Positions 1 through 12,618 are shown, counted from the stretch's first letter. The stretch is 64,000 nt of DNA from Periplaneta americana (GCF_040183065.1 NC_091131.1:15889800-15953799); one strand, 5' to 3'. Program-made: numbers and translations. Notes: a model not told the origin generated them from the sequence alone.

Positions 1-780
1 TGTAATCCTTAATAGAAATTTGATATTCATCGTTTTTCCCGCAAGCTCTTCAAATGTAAATTCTAATTATTTTATTTAGTCTCGTCTATAAGTTTACACA
101 TTATACCGGGATCACTTTTCTTTTTTCTGCATTGTTGTGCAGTATGTTGTTCATATTTCTCCAAGTGGCGGCTTGAACAGCTGCAGACTTCGAACACATG
201 AGTACAGGCTGTTACAAAATAAACATTACAGTGCTTCCATTCCTCATATGAGGTATAGGATTCTTATACATTCAGAAATTTAAAATAAATATTATAGTCC
301 AGACACATGACCTGAAGACATTACTTCATCAATTTAAACACAGAAACTTACTCATAAACAAAAGCAAAAAAGATCTTTTGAATTCAATATAATAATAGAG
401 AAAAAAGAAGTCAGACAAGTTTGGGGGGGGCAGTGCCCCCCTACCCCCCCATAACTCCGCCGATGCACAAAATAGTGAAAAAACAAAAATCGTATTCGAA
501 TTAAAGTAGGCTACATGCTATAGGAATTTTGATTACAGTTTGTGTAAAAAGACATTATCAATCAAAATGTATCGAATTCTACAAATCGCCGTTAAAAAGT
601 AAGAATCTCGAATATTTTAAGTTAATTATTCGACTTATTTGAACGCAATCCTAATTCTAACAGATGTATCTTGTTACATCTCATACTCTTTTGATATCTA
701 TTTTTCTCCTCTTTCCTTTAATTAATTAATTCCTCTTCGTCTCGTATTTTATATTCATTTCACTAGTTCATCCCACTGTT
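1..780. other. AT-rich intergenic DNA with a G-run/C-run hairpin
   Basis: No coding or transposon signal is visible. At 421-450 a run of eight G is followed by CAGT and then two C runs, forming a perfect short hairpin or a G-quadruplex-capable tract. Confidence 0.5.
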
Positions 781-859
781 ATTTGTCTTTTTTTCTCTTA
801 CTTTTCCCGGCTTTTTTTTATATTTTCCACACCTCTTGTTTTCTGGGCATCTTCTTGTA

Positions 860-1960
860 TCCATGTGTTGCCTTTTTATATTTCTTGCACAGCCACATCT
901 TTCTCTCTCTTTCTTTTGTTCTCACTTGTTACGTCTTTCTTTTGTTCTCTTTCTCTTTCCCTCTTGTTTCTTCTATCTCTTGTTCTCTCTTTATTTTTTG
1001 CTTCCTTTTACCTTGTTTTTCCTTATTTTCTTTCGTTCTCTCTTTTTTCTCATTTGCTTTCTTTTGTCCTCTCTGGTTTTCTATGGAGTTCTCCATTGTT
1101 TTCTTTTTTATTGTTCCTTGCTTTCTTTTGTTCACTCTGGATTCCTTTCCAATTGTTCTCCTTTATTTTCTTATATTCTCTCCTGCTTCTTCTTCATTTG
1201 TGTTTTCTTGCTTTGTTTTCTCTCTTAATTCCTTTTTATTTTGTTCTCCCTTCTTTTGTTTTGTTTTCTTTTTATTTATTTTTTCCCGTTCTCCCTTGCT
1301 TTCTTTTGTTACCGTTTGGTTTCTATTTCTCTTATTTCCTTTGCTTTCTTTTGTTATCGTTTACTTTCTCTTTTGTTCTTTCTTACTTTTTCTTCTCTTG
1401 TTCTCCCTTACTTTCATTCGTTCTCCCTTTCTTTCTTTTGCTATGTTCTTCATTTTGTTTTGTTCTCCCTTTCTCCCTTTTCTCTTCTCCTTTGCTTTAT
1501 TTTTATCCCTCTTGCTTTCTTTTTATATTGTTCTCCATTGCTTTCTTTTTATCTCATTCTCCTTTGCTTTCTTTTGTTCTCTTTTGCTTTCTCTTTCTTT
1601 TGATATTCGTAGCTCTCTTTTTTTCTCTCTTACCTGATCTTCCTTTTCTTCTCTTTTGCCTATCTTTTGTTCTCTTTTCCTTTTTTTATTCTTCCTTGTT
1701 TTCTATTGTTCTCTCTTGTTTCCACCTTCTTTTGATTTCTTTTGCTCTCTCGTGTTCTCTCTTGCTTGCTTTTTATTCTCTCTTGCTTTCTTTTTCTTTT
1801 GTTTTTGCTTGTTTTTTGTTCTCTCTTGCTTTCTCTTTCTCTTGTTCTTCCTTGCTTTCTTTTGTTCTTCATTTCTTTTTTCTTGTCTTTTCATCGCTTT
1901 GTTCTTCTTCCTTTACTTTTCTTTTGTTATTCTTTTGTTTCAGCTTCAATCGTCTTTGTG
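860..1960. repeat. Degenerate pyrimidine (CT-rich) minisatellite, about 1.1 kb
   Basis: One strand is almost pure pyrimidine, built from variants of TTGCTTTCTTTTGTTCTC in imperfect units of roughly 20-25 bp. Because stop codons need purines, long apparent open frames (up to 366 codons, all Phe/Leu/Ser/Cys) run through it on the plus strand, with Lys/Arg/Glu/Asn frames on the other. These are compositional artefacts. Such tracts can adopt triplex structure; whether this one does is unknown. Confidence 0.85.
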
Positions 1961-3074
1961 CATAATTACAGTTAAAACAATTCTGCATCTGGGGATGTAC
2001 GCTTGAGGCTGAAGTGGTAGTTAATTAGGAGCATAATCATATTAAATGCACTCTAAGCCACTTGAAGACATACGCTGCATGAAACTTGCTTCAGAATTAA
2101 TTCTGTGATGACCATTTTGAAAAGAATTAGCACCTGTACACTATAAAGAAGTAGGGCAATCAAATCTGAAAGCGTGAATATCCGTTGAAAAAAATAAGTA
2201 GGTACAAGTAATGTGTGAATGGTGAGTGAATGTCGGTAACTGCTGAATTGACACCCCTATTATGAATTGCAGGTGTTGCAGAGGGTGAGTCTCAGTCTGC
2301 CACGGAGTTTCAGAAAGTGTAAGGGCGTGAGGTGAGTTTTCACAACCTCTTACGTCATGCTTTAGCTAAGGACTTGTGTAATATTTACACAGTTATTGTC
2401 CTCTACTTTTAGCATTTTTGTATTGAAGGTGAAAATAGAATGTGATTTACTTAATTTTTGTGCAACATAAATATATATTTTTTTAAAGTAATATGGTCTA
2501 TAGGCCTAATAGTTACTTGTACTTACATTAGTATGGCTGAGTTTTAGATTTTCCTTCCCCTAGTCTACGAGTTATGGAAGTCACAGTAAGTGGAGTTGCA
2601 GGTTGATATTATAGTAGGCCTACTTGTCGTTATGAGGTATAAAGATTGAGGAATAATTCTAGAAGCGTATGTTGTTAAAATTGATGGCGTTAGCTTATTC
2701 AGTATGTTGTCAAACAAATTATAAATTCTTAATCACATGAATTTTAAGAGAAGTTCCGTTTTTCAATCAATCAGCTGCTGAAAATTTAACATTGCAATGG
2801 AGCCTATCAGCAGGAATTAAAATGACTCTCAACTGTTCTAACGAGCTTTTTGTTTATGATCAATAGGATTTGCATTTTTTCGAACGTAGGGAGCAATACC
2901 TGATACTTTTTTTTTCTTTATTATCGAAGGCATAATATATGCATAGACATGGTCAAATATATACAATTACAATTTAATTTAAAATAGGTCAAATAAAAAA
3001 AAAAACATTATTCATTTCGAGGGCCCATGCGTGCATCCTCAAGATTGAAGGGACACAATTTTATTAATTTCGTT
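1961..3074. other. Intergenic, nothing recognised
   Basis: AT-rich single-copy-looking DNA. The palindrome TAGGCCTA occurs at 2501 and 2615. I see no coding exon or element ends. Confidence 0.4.
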
Positions 3075-3752
3075 TTTATCATCATCATCATCATCATCCT
3101 TCAGGAATCAGGCCTCTGTAGACCTGTTTCGGCCCCATCTAGCAGTCTTCTAAAAGGTCTTCCTGGTCGACGATGTCCTCTAGGTTTATATTGCATCATA
3201 ATTTTTGGGATTCTTGAATTTTCCATTCTTTTTACATGATCTAGCCAATTGAATTTGTATCTGCTGATTTTTTCCTCTACTGACTCTACTTCTAATTGTT
3301 CTAAAATGTCTTCATTCCTTTTTCGGTCTAAAAGAGTATATCCTGCTGTCCTCCTGAAAAATTTCATTTCCGTTGCTTTGATTCTGTTCATGTCTTTTTT
3401 TCTTTAATGTCCAAATCTCGCTTCCGTATAAAAGGAAGGGTAATGTTAGTGTATTATATATTTTTATTCTTGTAGATTTTTGTACTAATTTAGCTTTTAA
3501 TGTATTGTTTATTATTCCTAGAATTTGTGCAAATTTGGTAATTTTCTTGTTCACATCTTTTTCATTTTGATAAGATATTTCACAACCCAGACAATTGAAA
3601 TTTTGCACTTGTTCGAGGCATTGGTTATTGTGTATTATCTTACTTCTGACTGGGTCTTGTCCTAAAAATGCCATTACTTTTGATTTTTGTGCCGAAATTT
3701 CCATCCCAAAATCTTTTAATATTTTATTTAATGCCCCTCTTTGTAAATTATA
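3075..3752 (-). pseudogene. LINE reverse-transcriptase C-terminal remnant (frameshifted)
   Basis: Two overlapping minus frames (3312-3704 extended to about 3752, then 3101-3391) form one broken protein. The first has MEISAQKSKVMAFLG, FNCLGCEI, KLVQKSTRIKIYNTL and LLYGSEIWTL, the usual block after the RT palm in non-LTR retrotransposons. The second continues with RIKATEMKFFRRTAGYT and FNWLDHVKRME. The shift lies near 3390. The 3' end finishes in a (GAT)n tract, seen as ATC repeats at 3079-3098, the likely LINE tail. A relative lies at 60110-60712. It is 5'-truncated and not functional. Confidence 0.85.
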
Positions 3753-4343
3753 ATTAATAATTTTGTTTTTATATAATTCCTAAATTTGAGAGAATTTTTT
3801 GTATATTTGATGTCATCAGGCAAACTATTGTAGATTTTGATACCAAAGACCATATAGGTTCTACTATGTTTGTAAGAGGGTGTGCTGGAATAGTTAAACT
3901 ATTTTTGTTACGAGTATCGTAGGTATGGAAGTCACAATTTTGGTGAAAATCAGACAGATTTTTATAAATTAGTTGTAAAACATTAAAAACATATAAACCA
4001 TGAACAGTAAGAATATTATATTGTAAAAAATGTTCCCTACAAGAGGTCCTACTGTCAACACCCGCTATGCACCTGACAATACGCTTTTGAGCAATAAATA
4101 TATCATTCAGCATGGTTCCAGATCCCCAAAAACAAATACCATATGAAAGTCTTGACTCGATGTGTGCGAAATAATAAGACATAATAATAATACATCGTAA
4201 CTTATTATCGTCCTCAAAATTCTGATTTGGTAGGAAATGCTGTTGAGTTTAGAAATTAAAGTCAAATTAGAAAATTCGCTTCTATCACTGTGACTAACAG
4301 GGTTGTTGTTACACCCACAACTTCCACAATAATTGCTTATCAT
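3753..4343 (-). pseudogene. Jockey/CR1-like LINE C-terminal remnant
   Basis: The minus frame 3769-4182 reads SRLSYGICFWGSG, IFIAQKRIVRCIAGV, SCREHF and LTVHGLYVFNVLQLIYKN, a pattern I recognise from the C-terminal part of insect jockey-type ORF2 proteins. An overlapping frame (4107-4343) carries the preceding part, so at least one frameshift is present. It sits directly behind the LINE at 3075-3752 in the same orientation, so one was probably inserted beside or into the other. Confidence 0.7.
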
Positions 4344-4502
4344 GCAGATGAATTTTATTGCTTTTTTAAGTCGACTGGGCTAGACGTCGTCTCTGTCCTT
4401 GTTTCATTTTAACTTTCCTCATAATTTCACATCTTTCATTCATTATAAATTAAAGCGATTTCCTTATCGGTCAGTTTTCTAACTTGACTGGTCATAATGT
4501 AA

Positions 4503-5203
4503 CTAATTTTGTGCGAGATCGTGCGTATTTGCTTGGTTTCCGCACAAAACCAATCCGCGGAAAGTGTAAAATTACACATTCAGTATTCCCAACCTAACAC
4601 ACATAACAATTTCCCTCTTCTTACCGCTTAAGTGACATATTGATTTTAATGCTTTAGGCTTTTAACATATTATTTTTAGAGACGTTCAATATAGTAATAA
4701 TTATAAATTGGAAACTTACCACTGCAATTTCACCTAAATTGCACTGTTAATTATTGTTTTTAAATATTTGCAAAAATTAAGTAAACTCTACAACTCCACT
4801 AAAGTTACTGCATTCGTGATGCAAGTAACATTAAGGAAGCCGTGAAAAAATCAACAAGATTCCAGACTCATCATAGACTGGGGGGAAAAAAAGACAAACG
4901 TATATCACGGCCTGTTGGAGTGTGGTAAACACAGAAAACATTTTAAAGCAACAATGTTGAAGATAGATATTTTTGTTTTGCAAATTTGCCGTCATTGAAG
5001 AGAACCAAGATGGAGATTTCATTGCAACTAATTAGAAATTCCTCTTTCAGGTATGTAATAAACGATCTTCGCACAAAATAATGTACGATACACGAGCGGT
5101 ATGTTTTCTTTCAATTCTCGGAAATTAAAAAAGCTCAACTACGTTTCGCTTTTTCAAACTTTTCCTCGAACATGAAAACTTCAACATACCGCTCTTGTAA
5201 CGT
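4503..5203. repeat. Dispersed repeat X, copy 1
   Basis: About 700 bp matching 22690-23480 in inverted orientation over nearly its whole length. Inside, CGAGCGGTATGTTTTC near 5095 and CAACATACCGCTCTTG near 5183 form a subterminal inverted repeat. It encodes no protein I recognise. Most likely a non-autonomous DNA element of unknown superfamily. Confidence 0.75.
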
Positions 5204-5821
5204 ATATTACTATTATTTTTGCACGATTGTGTTTTTTTGTTGCATTTACAGCTATTATTTTAGACCTATAGTCTAAAGTTAAAATTCCCACACAGAAACT
5301 TGTTGTTAGGGAAACCATTCTTCATAGGACTATACTGAAATAAACCCATTACAGTACACTTATTGTTACTTAGTTACCATTACGGTGCAGTTTTGTGAAT
5401 GCTTTAGAATAATATTGCTCAAATTTTCAACGCAAACTAAGGTAGATATCTCTAAGTTCGATGCGTCTCCAAAGTTCGTCACTCGTCATCTTCGTTAAGA
5501 TACGATATTTGGCCAAAAGTTGGCAGCAGCAACTTTATTGTATTAGAGTACTTTATTTTTTCTAATCTTTATATACTTCCTTCTGATCATGTAATTGTCA
5601 ACTAAATCCCACTCCAGTTTTGATTGTCTCTAAATAAATCAAAACCTCTAGTGAGATTACTGTTGATACTTATTTGTCAATCACTGCGACAATACTTCCA
5701 AGGATAAAATGAAGCTAGGTATGATGTTCATATAGGTACATCTTACTAATATATTTTCTACTTGGTTAAACTTTGTTATTACTAAAATACAGTTAGTTTC
5801 TTATTTTATATTTGAAGTACT
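5204..5821. other. Intergenic, nothing recognised
   Basis: AT-rich DNA with no coding or element signal that I can support. Confidence 0.35.
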
Positions 5822-6016
5822 GGGATCTTAGTGTTAGTTGGGAGACCAGAGGGAGCCCGAGACGTAGATGGGAGGATAATATTAAAATGGATATGAGGGA
5901 GGTGGGATATGATGATAGAGACTGGATTGATCTTGCACAGGATAGGGACCGATGACGGGCTTATATGAGGGCGGCAATGACACTACGGGTTCCTTAAAAA
6001 CCATTTGTAAGGAAGT
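5822..6016 (+). mobile_element. TAAG-tailed LINE, 3' fragment (copy 1)
   Basis: Only the last 190 bp of the LINE family that is fuller at 33076-33904 and 58557-59835. It starts at GTGTTAGTTGGGAGACC and carries the RRRWEDNIKMD and RDWI coding segments in diverged form. It ends at GGTTCCTTAAAAACC with a worn TAAG tail. Strong 5' truncation is normal for target-primed reverse transcription. Confidence 0.85.
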
Positions 6017-7730
6017 AAGTATTGGCATGTTAAAAAAAGACTACATATGTAGGTCTATATTAGAAGAACTGTGATGATATAACCATAGCAATATGGTTCA
6101 ATGTTCCATAGAGTAGATTATTTCCTAATGGGATAATGTAAAAATAACACACAGTGATGGCCGTGACTGCATTTCAATATGCGCAGTTGTGTTTATATTG
6201 ATAAGAGAAGATAAAGTAACATCAAATAGAGGAATATTACTGGAAAAACATGCTGCAATAAATTATTGTAACAGTACGAAGAGCAGATCTATCAATAGCC
6301 AGAGAAGAGAATGTATCAACTTGTGGTGTAGCCTACAGTAAATCTTAAACTTCCAAAAGAAAACAAGTCACAATCAAGAGGGCTATAATAGGAGAGAGGG
6401 GTTCATAAGCCGGATCAAGTGTAATCTGTAAGAAAGCTTCTCGCAGCCACGAGCGGAACGCCACATGCACAAAATTGGCGGGAATTTCAAACGTCTTCTC
6501 TACACCTTCCCGTTATATTCATATTTAAATCAATGTTTGAAATGTAACCATTCCTATTAAAATTTGACTTTTTTCCTCCCTTTTCTTGTGAAAAAAAATC
6601 TTGCGTCAATACAATCAGCGTTTTCAGAACGTGATATCTCGGAAGGTAGAGGTAGGAAATGGGCTGTGAAATTTGAAATGATTTAAATATGACCAACCAA
6701 AACGGTTGTGTTAGAAAGCATCGAATTTATATTTTAGTAACAATATTTCATTTTTATATAAACATATAAAGAACTTTATTGCAATTAATTGTTTTCTGTT
6801 TCCAGTAACATAATATTATGATTTATAATGATGCACATGGCTCGAAAAACCTACCAGTATATCAAATTAGTTTTATTTGATAACATTGCTATATATTGTA
6901 AATGAAAACTCACCTTTCACTCTCTACTGTAAGGAAACCACTCCTATTTTCACAATCGGGATGCTCGCATTTTATACGTGCAGCCATTTCAATGTAACAG
7001 ACATAAGCAAGAATTCTGTAACTAAAATAAAAATATCCAAAATGTCTTGCTTAAAATGTATTTCCAGGACTGACAACTTAACAAAGAGCACGAATGTTAA
7101 TTCTCCATTTCCAGAACTCTAAATTTAGTGTCAGAATGTTGGTAAGAAACGATGTTAGAGCTCTCATTGGAGGCTGCTTAGAGTTAAAAGCGATTAACAA
7201 GAAAAAGATTGGATTGAACCACTCTCCTAATATAGCTCTCTTGATCATAATGGGGATTTACCACATTCAGCTCCGAAATTCTTCAAGATATGAGGATAAG
7301 TATGTTAATCAAAGTCACAAGTAAAAGAAACAGATTCAGAACTGCACCCCATTTACGTGCTGAGCTGCAGGCCACACACCTTAACAAATAAAAATATTTT
7401 AATTAATTTTTTTTTTGTAATTTTAAACGGAAACTGCAGTCACTTTTTCGTAAACACTATCTCGTTTATTTGGCTAGTTGGTTAAGCGCGCAAAACGTTA
7501 CAGCTGTATTACTGTTTGATAGGTGTCGAACTACTTTGAAACTGAATCGAATAAATTGGATGTGAAAAAAAAGTGTTAGATACTGAAATGAATTGAAGAA
7601 ATTGATTATGAATATGAATTCTTTTATTCATTTATATTACAATTATTTTGTACGTAGTAATAGTGATATATCAAAATCCCCAAAATTTTGGCTGTTGTAT
7701 TTCGCAAAAATTCATCTAAAAACGCGAATG
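6017..7730. other. Intergenic, nothing recognised
   Basis: Contains only short open frames (for example 6877-7122 plus) without start context, codon bias or domain resemblance. No element termini noticed. Confidence 0.35.
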
Positions 7731-7732
7731 TA

Positions 7733-7942
<210 letters not shown>

Positions 7943-8120
7943 TAAATAATGGATACTAATAGAATGGCTTGGAGAAGTTTAAACTATCGGCCGAGAGAAG
8001 AAAAAAGAGACAAAGAACATCCACAAAAGAGATGGATACAACAGCTTTAATAATTGGAGCCGGAACGAACCAATAAGGTTTAATCCCTGGAAGAAGAAGA
8101 AGAAGAAGAAGAAGAATGAA

Positions 8121-8155
<35 letters not shown>

Positions 8156-8404
8156 GCCAGAGAGCGTAGACGAGACAAATACATTTATGCGATAAATATG
8201 GTACTTTTGGATTGGTAAAATGAACAGTTTAAAAGATAATATCACTAAAAATATAAAAAATTATTGAATATTTTAAAATGGATTACTTAGTTACCAATTG
8301 AGCACTAATGATTTAAAACCTACTGGAACATATATAGTGGCCTAAGGAGGCAGTTTATTGAACAAATCAATAGCAATTGTTTTAAACTATTTTTTTTATT
8401 TTAG

Positions 8405-8626
8405 TCAAAGTGTTAGTTGGGAGGCCGGAGGGAAAAAGACTTTTCGGGAGGCCGAGACGTAGATGGGAAGATAATATTAAAATGGATTTGAGGGAAGTGG
8501 GATATGATGGTAGAGACTGGATTAATCTTGCTCAGGATAGGGACCAATGACGGGCTTATGTGAGGGCGGCAATGAATCTCCGGGTTCCTTAAAAGCCAGT
8601 AAATAAGTAAGTAAGTAAGTCAATCT
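8405..8626 (+). mobile_element. TAAG-tailed LINE, 3' fragment (copy 2)
   Basis: Begins within GTGTTAGTTGGGAGGCC and ends CCGGGTTCCTTAAAAGCC followed by AGTAAATAAGTAAGTAAGTAAG. Same family as copies at 5822, 33076, 56287 and 58557. The region 8627-9341 that follows is AT-rich without recognised content. Confidence 0.9.
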
Positions 8627-9341
8627 AGTAGCATTTTGTTCTAAAATAAAATAAGAGGTTTTATTTTCTAACAAAGTAATCTGCCCTCAATGAGAGTGAC
8701 CATAATGATCCAGAATAAAAGCATTACAGAATGATTTAAAAAGGCAAAAAAGATTAAATACAGGAATTTTTAAGTAAAAATATTCCGAGAAATGCAAGCC
8801 CAATAGAACCATTAATGGCCAAAATATGAATGGTAACCATGGAGTTCGGATTTATTTATTTGGAGAAGTTATTTTTGACCTGAATTAAGCGATGAATTAT
8901 ATGTAGATTTATTACGCTAAGTATGTCTTCTTGTTAGACTGTAGATAGTACTGATTGTGGGTAATGTTGCCTTTCTTCACAATTAGTATTTCTTAGATAG
9001 CAAGATTATTATTTTGTAAGAAATATTTGCTCTTGTTCTTGTAATTTTGATGATGACAGTGCTTATAATTATGACGAGAGAATTTAATAGCTGTGAACTT
9101 TGCATTTATTAAATACGATATCCTGTTGATATGTTGCTACAAACATTGGACTTCATCATTATTTGTGTAATCCCTGAATAGGAAAGGAGAATTAATATAA
9201 AGTATTCCGATACTGGAAGATGAAAAATATTGTTTGTTTTGTTATGAGCGTCAGAGTATACAAATATTATTAATTAATATTATTTCACAGTAGAATGACT
9301 GTGTTGACATTATGAAATTTTCTCGTGTATCAAGTAAACGA

Positions 9342-10440
9342 TAAATAATAATAATAATAATGATTTATTTTAGCTGTCAGATTTAAGGCCGTAAGGCCTT
9401 CTCTTCCACTCAACCAGTAAAAAGTATACATAGGCCTACATATGTATGAACTTACAAAGAATTCAACAATTAGATTTAGATGAGAGTTACATGTATACAA
9501 GAGTTATTTACGAATTAAACAACAAAATACTATGAACTATTAATTAAACACTGAAATACAAACTATGTAGCAGAATTAAGCTAAAGTACATAAGAATGTT
9601 AATATATTTTAAATAATGTTATATAATAGAAAGAGATTATTATGAGACAATTTTGAAAATACAGCACTATCAGGATGATGTCTAAAGAAAAGAGTAACAG
9701 TGTAGTCAGTGATAGTTTAAATCAGTATGATTGGAGTGAAATGCTAATAAGGTTATCTTTTAAGCTGTTTTTAAAAGTGTTTATTGTCTTGCAGCCCCTA
9801 ATACTTTGTGACAGGGAATTCCATTGTTGCGAGGTGGATACTGTAAAAGATGATGAATAACAAGATGTTCTATGAAGAGGTATACTTAGCGTGCCACAGA
9901 TAAGTGATCTGGTATTTACGTCGTGGTTAGAGTATAGATAAGAGAAACGAGATGAAAGGTAAATTGGTGTTGAAGTGTGCAGAATTCGAAAGAGTTCTTT
10001 AAGTCGGAGCCACGAAAGACTTGCGAAGGACGGTGATATGTGATCATATCGTCGGATGTTGCACACGTTTCTGACGCACATATTCTGAACTCGCTGTAAC
10101 TTGACTGACAGTTCAGAACTTAAATCACTTAACAAAACGTCACAATAATCGAAGTGCGGCATTACTACAAACGTAATGGATGCGCAATAGTCCTTATATT
10201 TAATTGTATTAAGCGTTGAGTCAGAGGGAACTGAAGTAGTGGCCAGAAAGAAAGAATTCCACGCACATAAAGATAGAGAGGAATACTTAAATAACTGACT
10301 TGGTAATGTGGGTTGTTATCAGCGGGAAAAATGCGTAATAGAGGGACGAGATGGACTGAAATGCTAGGAATTCGTACAGATATATCGAGTTGAGAGCATA
10401 ACATCAGTGGCATTTCGTTGATATTGGTATCGCTTATGTT
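9342..10440 (-). pseudogene. CR1/jockey-like LINE, C-terminal RT region and 3' end
   Basis: The minus frame 9722-10162 gives MPHFDYCDVLLSDLSSELS, KLQRVQNMCVRNVCNI, RRYDHISPSF and a terminal segment NTFKNSLKDN before the stop, the typical C-terminus of CR1/jockey-group ORF2. Upstream, 10165-10413 continues in a shifted frame. The 3' UTR holds a hairpin (AAGGCC-TTAC-GGCCTT) at 9383-9410 and an AATAAT tail at 9342-9360. A second copy, sharing the last 65 codons and the same 3' end, is inserted at 28068-28667. Confidence 0.85.
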
Positions 10441-10444
10441 GACA

Positions 10445-10654
10445 TCACATTATTTCTACGCTGTTTCTTCTCTTACAAATGAAAAGCGTTATTGTGGTGG
10501 CCTTTGTAGAATGCGTCGTACACATGCAGTGCATATTTCTCTTCGCTATGGGTTTCAATGCATCAGCGGATTTTGCTCGCAAGTCCTCACTTGAGCTATT
10601 TCTACATGCCACTGGGAGGGCACAGAGTGGGACTGTGTAACCTGGGATCAACAC
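10445..10654. other. Unassigned segment between LINE and SINE
   Basis: A 69-codon open frame on the minus strand has no recognised motif. It is probably part of a neighbouring element. Confidence 0.25.
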
Positions 10655-11005
10655 AACGCCCAGGGAGATAGACCCCTTGATTTGATTGCCCCCTTTGATT
10701 TGATTACCTGGTTGGGTTTTTCCGAGGTTTCCCCCACCGAAAAGGCAAATGCCGGGTAATATTTTGGCGAATCCTCGGACCTCATCTCATCTCACTACAT
10801 CTCGCCAAAATGTAAAAAAAAAAAAAAAAAAAAAAATGTAAAAAATTGTACAAAATTGTAAAAATTGTAGAAAATTACTAAATTGTAAAACTATAAAAAT
10901 TTGTAAAAATTGTAATTGTAATATTGTAAAATGTTGACATGTTCCACATCTTAAAGCTTCATTGCTCATGTAAGATCTATGGAATAAAATAAATGAATGA
11001 ATGAA
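10655..11005 (+). mobile_element. SINE-like element with LINE-type 3' end
   Basis: The body contains CCTGGTTGGGTTTTTCCGAG and GGCAAATGCCGGGTAAT, a module related to the SINE bodies at 11317-11765 and 61338-61662. It is followed by poly(A), AAATTGTA repeats (about 10809-10930), and a 3' end GACATGTTCCACATC...GATCTATGGAATAAAATAAATGAATG that resembles a LINE tail. The likely reading is a SINE using a LINE-derived 3' end. The tRNA-like head is lost or degraded. Confidence 0.65.
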
Positions 11006-11316
11006 TAAAAAACGATCCAGAATATTCAAATTTGTCGGAGATTTGTTTATGTATGATAAAGATATCTTGGTATATAAATAAATGAACTCAAAAGATAAAA
11101 TAGATGGACAGCACAAATTATGTAATTGTTGGATTGAAAAACTTATCACTTTATTCACAGTTTTCTGCCCAAGAGCAGGTATTTCATTGCAAACACAGCA
11201 TAAATCTTCCCTATTTTCCGCATTCCTCTTAGTCTCTCATACGAACCATACATCTTAATGTTGTCTATCATCTGATATGTTCTTCTGCCCCGAACTTTTC
11301 TCGTGTTCATCATTCC

Positions 11317-11765
11317 TTTTTTTAAGTAGGTTATTTTACGACGCTTTATCAACAGCTTAGGTTATTTAGCGTCTGAATGAGATGAAGGTGATAATGCCGG
11401 TGAAACGAGTCCAGGGTCCAGCACCGATAGTTACCCAGCATTTGCTCATATTGGGTTGAGGGAAAACCCCGGAAAAAACCTCAAGCAGGTAACTTGTCCC
11501 GACCGGGAATCGAACCCGGGCCACCTGGTGTTTTTTTTTGTATTTTCTTGAATTTTTTGACGAATCTTATTTTCATCTAATAGGAATTTTTCAAGTTCTG
11601 GCATCATCAACTCTACTATTCCTAATTATCAGAAAATCAATAGTTGAAGAACTACATACATTTTCTAATAATTATTTCGCATCAATAATTATTAATACAC
11701 CCTTATTGTTAAAAAGTGGTGCTGCTCCCCCAGACGCGCTAACCGTTATTCCACAGCTGTGGACT
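11317..11765 (-). mobile_element. tRNA-derived SINE inserted in the LINE
   Basis: On the minus strand the head reads TGTGGAATAACGGTTAGCG (A-box region, near 11735-11760). After an interruption come CCCGGGTTCGATTCCCGG (B box, near 11505), a long body, and the end GTAAAATAACCTACTTAAAAA. The flanking 11-bp duplication is TTCACCATTCC (11766-11776) and TTCATCATTCC (11306-11316), one mismatch. The A and B boxes are now about 200 bp apart because of a foreign insertion. Confidence 0.85.
11540..11730 (+). pseudogene. ND2: Nuclear mitochondrial fragment (numt) of nad2 inside the SINE
   Basis: The plus frame gives FQVLASSTLLFLII, then FSNNYFASIIINTPLLLK and SGAAP. The string LLLKSGAAP preceded by a hydrophobic helix and an asparagine-rich linker is the hallmark of insect NADH dehydrogenase subunit 2 just before its FHFWFP motif. 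The match stops exactly where SINE head sequence (CAGACGCGCTAACC) resumes. It is about 190 bp between the SINE A and B boxes and replaces a few SINE bases. The sense strand is opposite to the SINE. The identification rests on my memory of nad2, not a search. Confidence 0.8.
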
Positions 11766-12015
11766 TTCACCATTCCTTCCAGTGCATTCTTCAGTAGAGC
11801 AGTTTCTTCTTAGTCAGTGACCCAGTCAATATTCTTTTCTCCTCCTGATCAGTCAGAGCATCATTCTTTCTGGCACAGCTTCATTACTTATTATGTCTGT
11901 CCATTTCACACGTTCCATTCTTCTTATCCACATTTCAATTCCTTTCAGTCGTTTCTCTTCACCTCGTCATAATATCCATGTTTGTGCCGCATACAATGCC
12001 ACACTCCACACAAAA

Positions 12016-12176
12016 CATTTTTTTTACATTGGGGAATTTAATTGAAGTGAATTTTATTATGGCAGGCAGAGTAACTATCTCATGCCCCCATGTTATATTG
12101 CTACCTATGCAATTCATTAGAACCAGGTACCCAGCTTCGAAGCCGTTAGGCCTGTGAACTTACAGTATTTTTACCC
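12016..12176 (-). mobile_element. Short poly(A) retroelement inserted in the LINE
   Basis: A 160-bp segment splits the LINE and is flanked by CACACAAAACA on both sides (left copy near 12009, right copy near 12177). On the minus strand it ends in AATGTAAAAAAAA, so it was probably inserted by a LINE machinery. It contains no visible RNA polymerase III boxes; the family is unknown. Confidence 0.65.
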
Positions 12177-12618
12177 ACACAAAACACTTCATTGTTCTCT
12201 TATTTTTTTTTCCAAAGATCCGCAGAAGTTGCTCGTTTTTATATTAAAAGCTTCCTTTGACATTGTTATCTCTTTTTTACTTCCTGATAGTAGCTCATGT
12301 TACTACTTAGAATGCACCTAAAGTATTTGAAGCTGTTGATTTATTCCACAGCCTCATTTCGAATTGGCACGTTTACCTTCTTTATTTTTCTTTTGATAAC
12401 GATGAACTTCGTCTTATTTCCATTTATCTTGATCCCATACTGCTCACAGCTATCATTTAGCTTCAGTAGCATGTCCCTTAATATTGTCTCCTCTTCCGGT
12501 AACATCGCCATATCATCAGCAAATCTTTGCATTCTAATCTTCTTCCTACTACTATCACTCTGAAAACAGTTCTTCACCAAATTCTCCTAGTAGAAGTTGA
12601 ACAGGGTAGGTGATATAA

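Larger units (their letters stand above)
11158..12618 (-). pseudogene. LINE reverse transcriptase remnant, split by two insertions
   Basis: Read on the minus strand the pieces are SPTLFNFY near 12600, FADDMAML (RT catalytic box, first residue F) near 12510, a degraded connecting part to about 11830, EETALLKNALEGM near 11800, and MMNTRKVRGRRTYQMID at 11230-11310. This is the normal order for a non-LTR retrotransposon RT plus C-terminal tail. It is interrupted by a SINE (11317-11765) and by a short poly(A) element (12016-12176), each with a recognisable target duplication. Stops and frameshifts make it non-functional. Confidence 0.85.

Noticed and set aside
783..2006. Long open frames of up to 366 codons rich in Phe, Leu, Ser and Cys
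   Set aside because: They exist only because the strand is nearly all pyrimidine and lacks stop codons; overlapping frames are all open and none has domain-like order.
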